Assembly (NCBI GenBank): GCA_014529385.2 | Contig: CM043958.1 | Span: forward strand, 156,217,293-156,277,292 | DNA length: 60,000 nt | Reading direction: 5' to 3' | Source: Adiantum capillus-veneris | Lineage: Eukaryota > Streptophyta > Polypodiopsida > Polypodiales > Pteridaceae | Shown here: one piece after another, positions 56,489-60,000 of the stretch | How the letters are laid out: each line of letters begins with the position of its first letter | Position numbering within the stretch: the stretch's first letter is position 1 | Translations under genes and position numbers: made by a program | The notes under the pieces: generated by a model | Seen by the model: only the letters and a program-made list of their open reading frames with translations | Databases searched by the model: none | What the model was told of the DNA's origin: nothing

Positions 56489-58435
56489 AAGAGAGAAAGT
56501 CGCTCACTTCGCCACTGCATGTTGCACAAGGCTTACGGATTAGGAGATAAAGTGAATGCATAGTAAAAGCTCAAAAGAAAAATAACCAGAGGCAGCCAAG
56601 TTTAAGTCCAAATCTCTCTACAACTTTCAATCAAGCAAACAACACAAGAGCTTCAGAGATCATTCCATTGCTTATAATAGGCAGCCTTGCCAGCAAATGC
56701 CAATAAGCAAATTGCTTATACCCACATCTTGCACAGCATAAATGTGTTCCATGCACTGAATATGTATGCATAATAGGGCTACATTACAAGGCCTGCATTG
56801 GCACATTTTTTAATTTCCCAAGCACAACACATACCCTTGGCGATACCCTGTCGTTCAGGAGGACTCCAAATGCGTACCTAATATTATGAATATTAGAGCG
56901 CAATATTTTGTGAGCTGCATTGAATTTTTGTGTTTGATTGTGATAGTTTTTGACAAAATTTAGAGTATATGCCCTCATAAAAGCGTTACAGAAGGAGTAT
57001 GGGGGCAAAAGCCATATCTGAGCCCATACCTTGCACATAGCATTTAGAGTTCTATTCAAATGATTTTTCTTTTTGTTGAGTTGATTTTTGGTTTTATTTT
57101 TATTTTTTTTGAGATTTTCTTTAAATGTAAAAAACATGAAAAAAATCCATAATCCAGATGAAGAAAATGTTGATGAGATGCCTGAGCTATACAAAGAGAA
57201 AAAGATACAAGAAAATGACGAAACTTCACGAGGTATGTCTCAAAAGCCATATGCACAAGGCTATAATGTCAGAGGTAAGAAAAGAATGTTGATCGGTCTT
57301 CAACAACAATCTGAGGCCAAAAATGAGTGAGAATGGTCATAAAACTCCGGGATGGCCCATAAGGACAAAAGAAGTTGGTGATGTGACTAAATGAAAGCAC
57401 CCATCAAGTGTAAACTTGCTTATCGAACACTTCATGCGACTACAAGGCAGTACACATGAAGTAGATCTTTATACTATAAATTTTCTATGTGACTTAATGA
57501 AGCCTAACAAACAAAAGGGACCAACAATACTGGCAAAAAAAAAGGGGGACGCAAAATGACATTTCAATCATCTATCGGGATAGATTTCTGCGAGAGCAAC
57601 CACGGTCAAGCCAAATTCTAGTCATCAGCATTGGTTCTACATGTATAGAGGGTGCTCAAGGTATAATTCATTTCAAGTTTGGAATCCAGAAGGTGCCATA
57701 GATGCCCATCAATCACTTTCAAGAGTAAAATCCAAAAAGTTAGCTTAGAAAGCCAAATACAAGTCCAAATTTAGCCAAACTTTGTTAGTAGGCTATGAAT
57801 AGATGCCCATCAATCACTTTCAAGAGTAAAATCCAAAAAGTTAGCTTAGAAAGCCAAATACAAGTCCAAATCTAGCCAAACTTTGTTAGTAAGCTATGAA
57901 TAGAGAATACAAGCTAAGAGTGAAGAGAAAAATTAAAAAAGGATAAAAGTCCAACCCCTAGCCAAAGATGCAATTTTTCAAATCTGAGCCATGATAGCCA
58001 TCTACATACACATGTACATCATGAATATGCATTTTGGGGACAAATGTACAATCATAACTCATAGATGGTCATCTATCACGAATGATTTTACATAAGTCCT
58101 TTGAAGCAAGTTACTAACTTGGGGAATTAACTGGGGTTCATCACGCTTTAATTACACACAAAAGCTAACATTGGAAATGCAACTTTGATCACCTTGATGC
58201 AGGAACAAAGAAGTCCCCAATGAAGAAGAGCACACAAACGAAGACTCAAAGCCTTAAGTCATTCTTGAAGTTATAATAAGTCCGACAAGAATTTGACGTC
58301 AAAAGAGATTCTAGTAAGGAAATAACAGAGGCATCCGAAAGACAATGTAAAAGCAGTGGAGCAAAAAAACCAAAAATGACAAAAAAGACCGCACCGACAT
58401 TGACAATTAGGTCATGTCAAGGACGACATGAATTC
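56489..58435 (+). other. A2 noncoding 3' region
   Basis: The first 400 bases match A1 12030-12300 and A3. A weak frame at 57128-57330 (EENVDEMPELYKEKK, PYAQGYNVRGKK) and a remnant around 57355-57530 with SSVNLLIEHFM and VDLYTINFLCDLMKPNKQK look coding-like but are unidentified. The palindrome array and ORF4 of A1 are absent. It ends at the polypurine tract. Confidence 0.5.
57698..57899. repeat. 101-bp tandem duplication
   Basis: Units 57698-57798 and 57799-57899, starting ATAGATGCCCATCAATCAC, differ at two positions, so this is a recent event. Confidence 0.96.
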
Positions 58436-58446
58436 ATAGGGGGGAG
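58436..58446 (+). promoter_or_regulatory. polypurine tract of A2
   Basis: ATAGGGGGGAG directly before TGTTGACC. Same arrangement as in A1 (15766-15779). Confidence 0.85.
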
Positions 58447-59370
58447 TGTTGACCTATGGGTCAACACTATGGCATAACTCAATTTTCATACCAAAGTCTT
58501 ATTTTTTGAGGGTTATGGAATGATGCGGATTATGGTTAAAAACATCATTTGTAATGAGTAGCTATTCTAGTTTTCAGAAGCTGGGGTGCGATGGCACTTC
58601 CATGTTGTAAATACAAAGCCTTCTGACCCATTGAACTCTATTTTTGGTATAACCTATGGTAGCCTTAGTATATAAGGTACCTAGGTCATTTTGTAAAGGA
58701 GAACTTCATCTTAATCAAAGTTTTGAGCTGTCGTCGAGTATGTGTGAGAGAGAAAGAGGGAGAAAGTGTGAGCTTCATCCTAACGCTACTCCCTGCTCGC
58801 TCATTGCATTGGAGATTCAATTGCACCATTCCGATAGGCTCGGAGAGAGCTACGCAACAATGCAAAGCATTCCACACAAAACGGAGCATGCGCGCTAACG
58901 CATCTACAAGCTATTTGTGGTCATACGTGTATCAAACGATGTCTGTTTTGTGCGTGCAAGTAGTCATTAGAATTTTTGCAATGTAAGCTACGTATAGATA
59001 CTCATAGATTTTAGTTTCGGGCACTTTCAAAATTTTGCTCTGCCCTCTTACGCGTTTTTCATAGATGGGTTTGGAGTGAGGGTTTTGAGTGTAGAGGCTT
59101 TGGAACACGTGTATCCTAGTGAGAGGATGGTGTTCCTTAAGTTTCATACGATTCCGGTATGATTTGGTGAGTTTCCTTCTGTTTGTGTGTATGTGGGTTG
59201 AGTGGTGTAGTTGAGAGCAGTGAGATTCTTGATTTTGGTTTAGTTGGCCTTGTATGTGTGGGATGGTCTAAGCCTGACAAGCTATAGAGATTGCCTCCAT
59301 GCATCTATCGTGTCATCTGTGTCCTCAATTGACATTATGTTGATCTAGGTAGTGTTGCATGCACTTTATA
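58447..59370 (+). mobile_element. LTR of family A (A2 3' LTR)
   Basis: Starts TGTTGACCTATGGGTCAACA, whose 8-bp arms and 4-base loop form a hairpin at the very terminus. A TATA box TATATAAGG is at 58669-58677. A GA-rich transcribed stretch (GAGAGAGAAAGAGGGAG) lies near 58746-58765, and CGGAGAGAGCTACGC near 58840-58855, as in the A1 LTR. The end was not fixed; about 59370 is estimated from the A1 LTR length. Confidence 0.7.
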
Positions 59371-60000
59371 GGTGGTGTGATCCGGTCCCATAAATTAATT
59401 AAACATGGGCAAGTAAGTTTGGATTAACTTGCAACCTAAAATCGACAGAGCAATGCCTGCCAACCTAACAAGGAATTATAGAAAGTGGGTCAATCAAGGC
59501 CTATAGACCATAAATAATATAAAATAGTGTCCTGGTCCCCCCACTTACCCGGGAGGGCCTTGTGTTTAGGATGTGTGTGTTGATATATTAAACTTAATAC
59601 ATATACACAAAAGAACATAACGTCTAGAAGACAGCTGGCTTTAGATAATTGGACAATGATTTGTACAAAAATGACTCAGTATTAGATTCATTTTTTTACA
59701 ATATAGTAAGAATGGGGCATCATTCCAATATATCTATACATAAGTAATGGAGTTATAAGGGTCATCCTAGTTGAGAACAATAGGGATCCAAATGGGTTTA
59801 TTTGTAAATAGATTTAGAGTATATACTAATGTAAATCATCAGAAGGCCATCACCCCTTCTGATGCAAGTGGTTATACGTGTCTTTTAATGTGTAATAAAG
59901 CAATAAGTTTTGTTTATAAAGTATGAATTAATTTTAAGTAATTTTCCTTTTTCAAATATCCAAGTTGGACCATGTCCTCTAAGAGTCATCTTAAGGATCT
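59371..60000. other. no gene recognised
   Basis: AT-rich sequence to the end of the window. No supported frame, repeat or LTR boundary. Confidence 0.4.

Overview
The window looks like repeat-derived nuclear DNA from a land plant, and I found no intact host gene and no tRNA or rRNA gene. The evidence is Ty3/gypsy and Ty1/copia polymerase fragments on both strands, primer-binding sites complementary to plant initiator tRNA-Met, an interstitial tract of the plant telomere unit TTTAGGG, and long TG, GA and AT microsatellites. Nearly every coding stretch carries stops or frameshifts. The state of decay and the types of element suggest a large, old, transposon-filled genome such as a fern, lycophyte or gymnosperm, but I cannot fix the taxon from sequence alone.

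I sort the remains into six families. A is a Ty3 element with accessory ORFs (A1 4945-16701, A2 49738-about 59370, fragment A3 26641-27220). B is a Ty3 element with a conserved ORF after integrase (B1 2035-4905, B2 16702-19345, LTRs near 19590-20180 and 26080-26640). G is a chromovirus-like Ty3 family (G2 on minus 30650-32965, G1 on plus 38791-45127). C (22091-26058), D (30569-30645, 37153-38790) and E (45128-47790, 51065-53672) are three copia families.

Layout: 1-2034 microsatellites without genes; 2035-4905 B1; 4945-16701 A1 with gag-like, protease, RT, RNase H, integrase, ORF3, a palindrome-bearing tandem array, ORF4, polypurine tract and LTR; 16702-21730 B2, its LTR, the start of a B gag, and a short poly(G)-ended insertion; 22091-26058 copia C with a solo LTR and a truncated minus-strand element; 26080-28570 a B LTR, an A fragment and a tandem array with a period near 150 bp; 29590-32965 the 5' half of G2 on minus, mixed with copia protease pieces; 33000-37150 poorly understood sequence; 37153-38790 copia D on minus; 38791-45127 G1; 45128-47790 copia E on plus; 48317-51064 a second dyad array and the A2 gag; 51065-53672 copia E on minus, inserted into A2; 53673-about 59370 the rest of A2.

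The most unusual material is in family A: two successive HHCC zinc-binding modules before the integrase core, a second retropepsin-like domain after integrase fused to a tail of W-(I/V/L/M)-P-K repeats, a tandem array whose 284-bp unit carries a 24-bp perfect palindrome, and a relative of that array at 48.3-49.5 kb in which the palindrome arms have changed in a compensatory way. A short element ending in a C/G homopolymer occurs twice in opposite orientation and interrupts the A2 protease with a 6-bp target duplication. Ty3 family G may also carry an unrecognised ORF between its primer-binding site and gag. All family assignments come from reading translated motifs and comparing copies within the window; no database search was possible.
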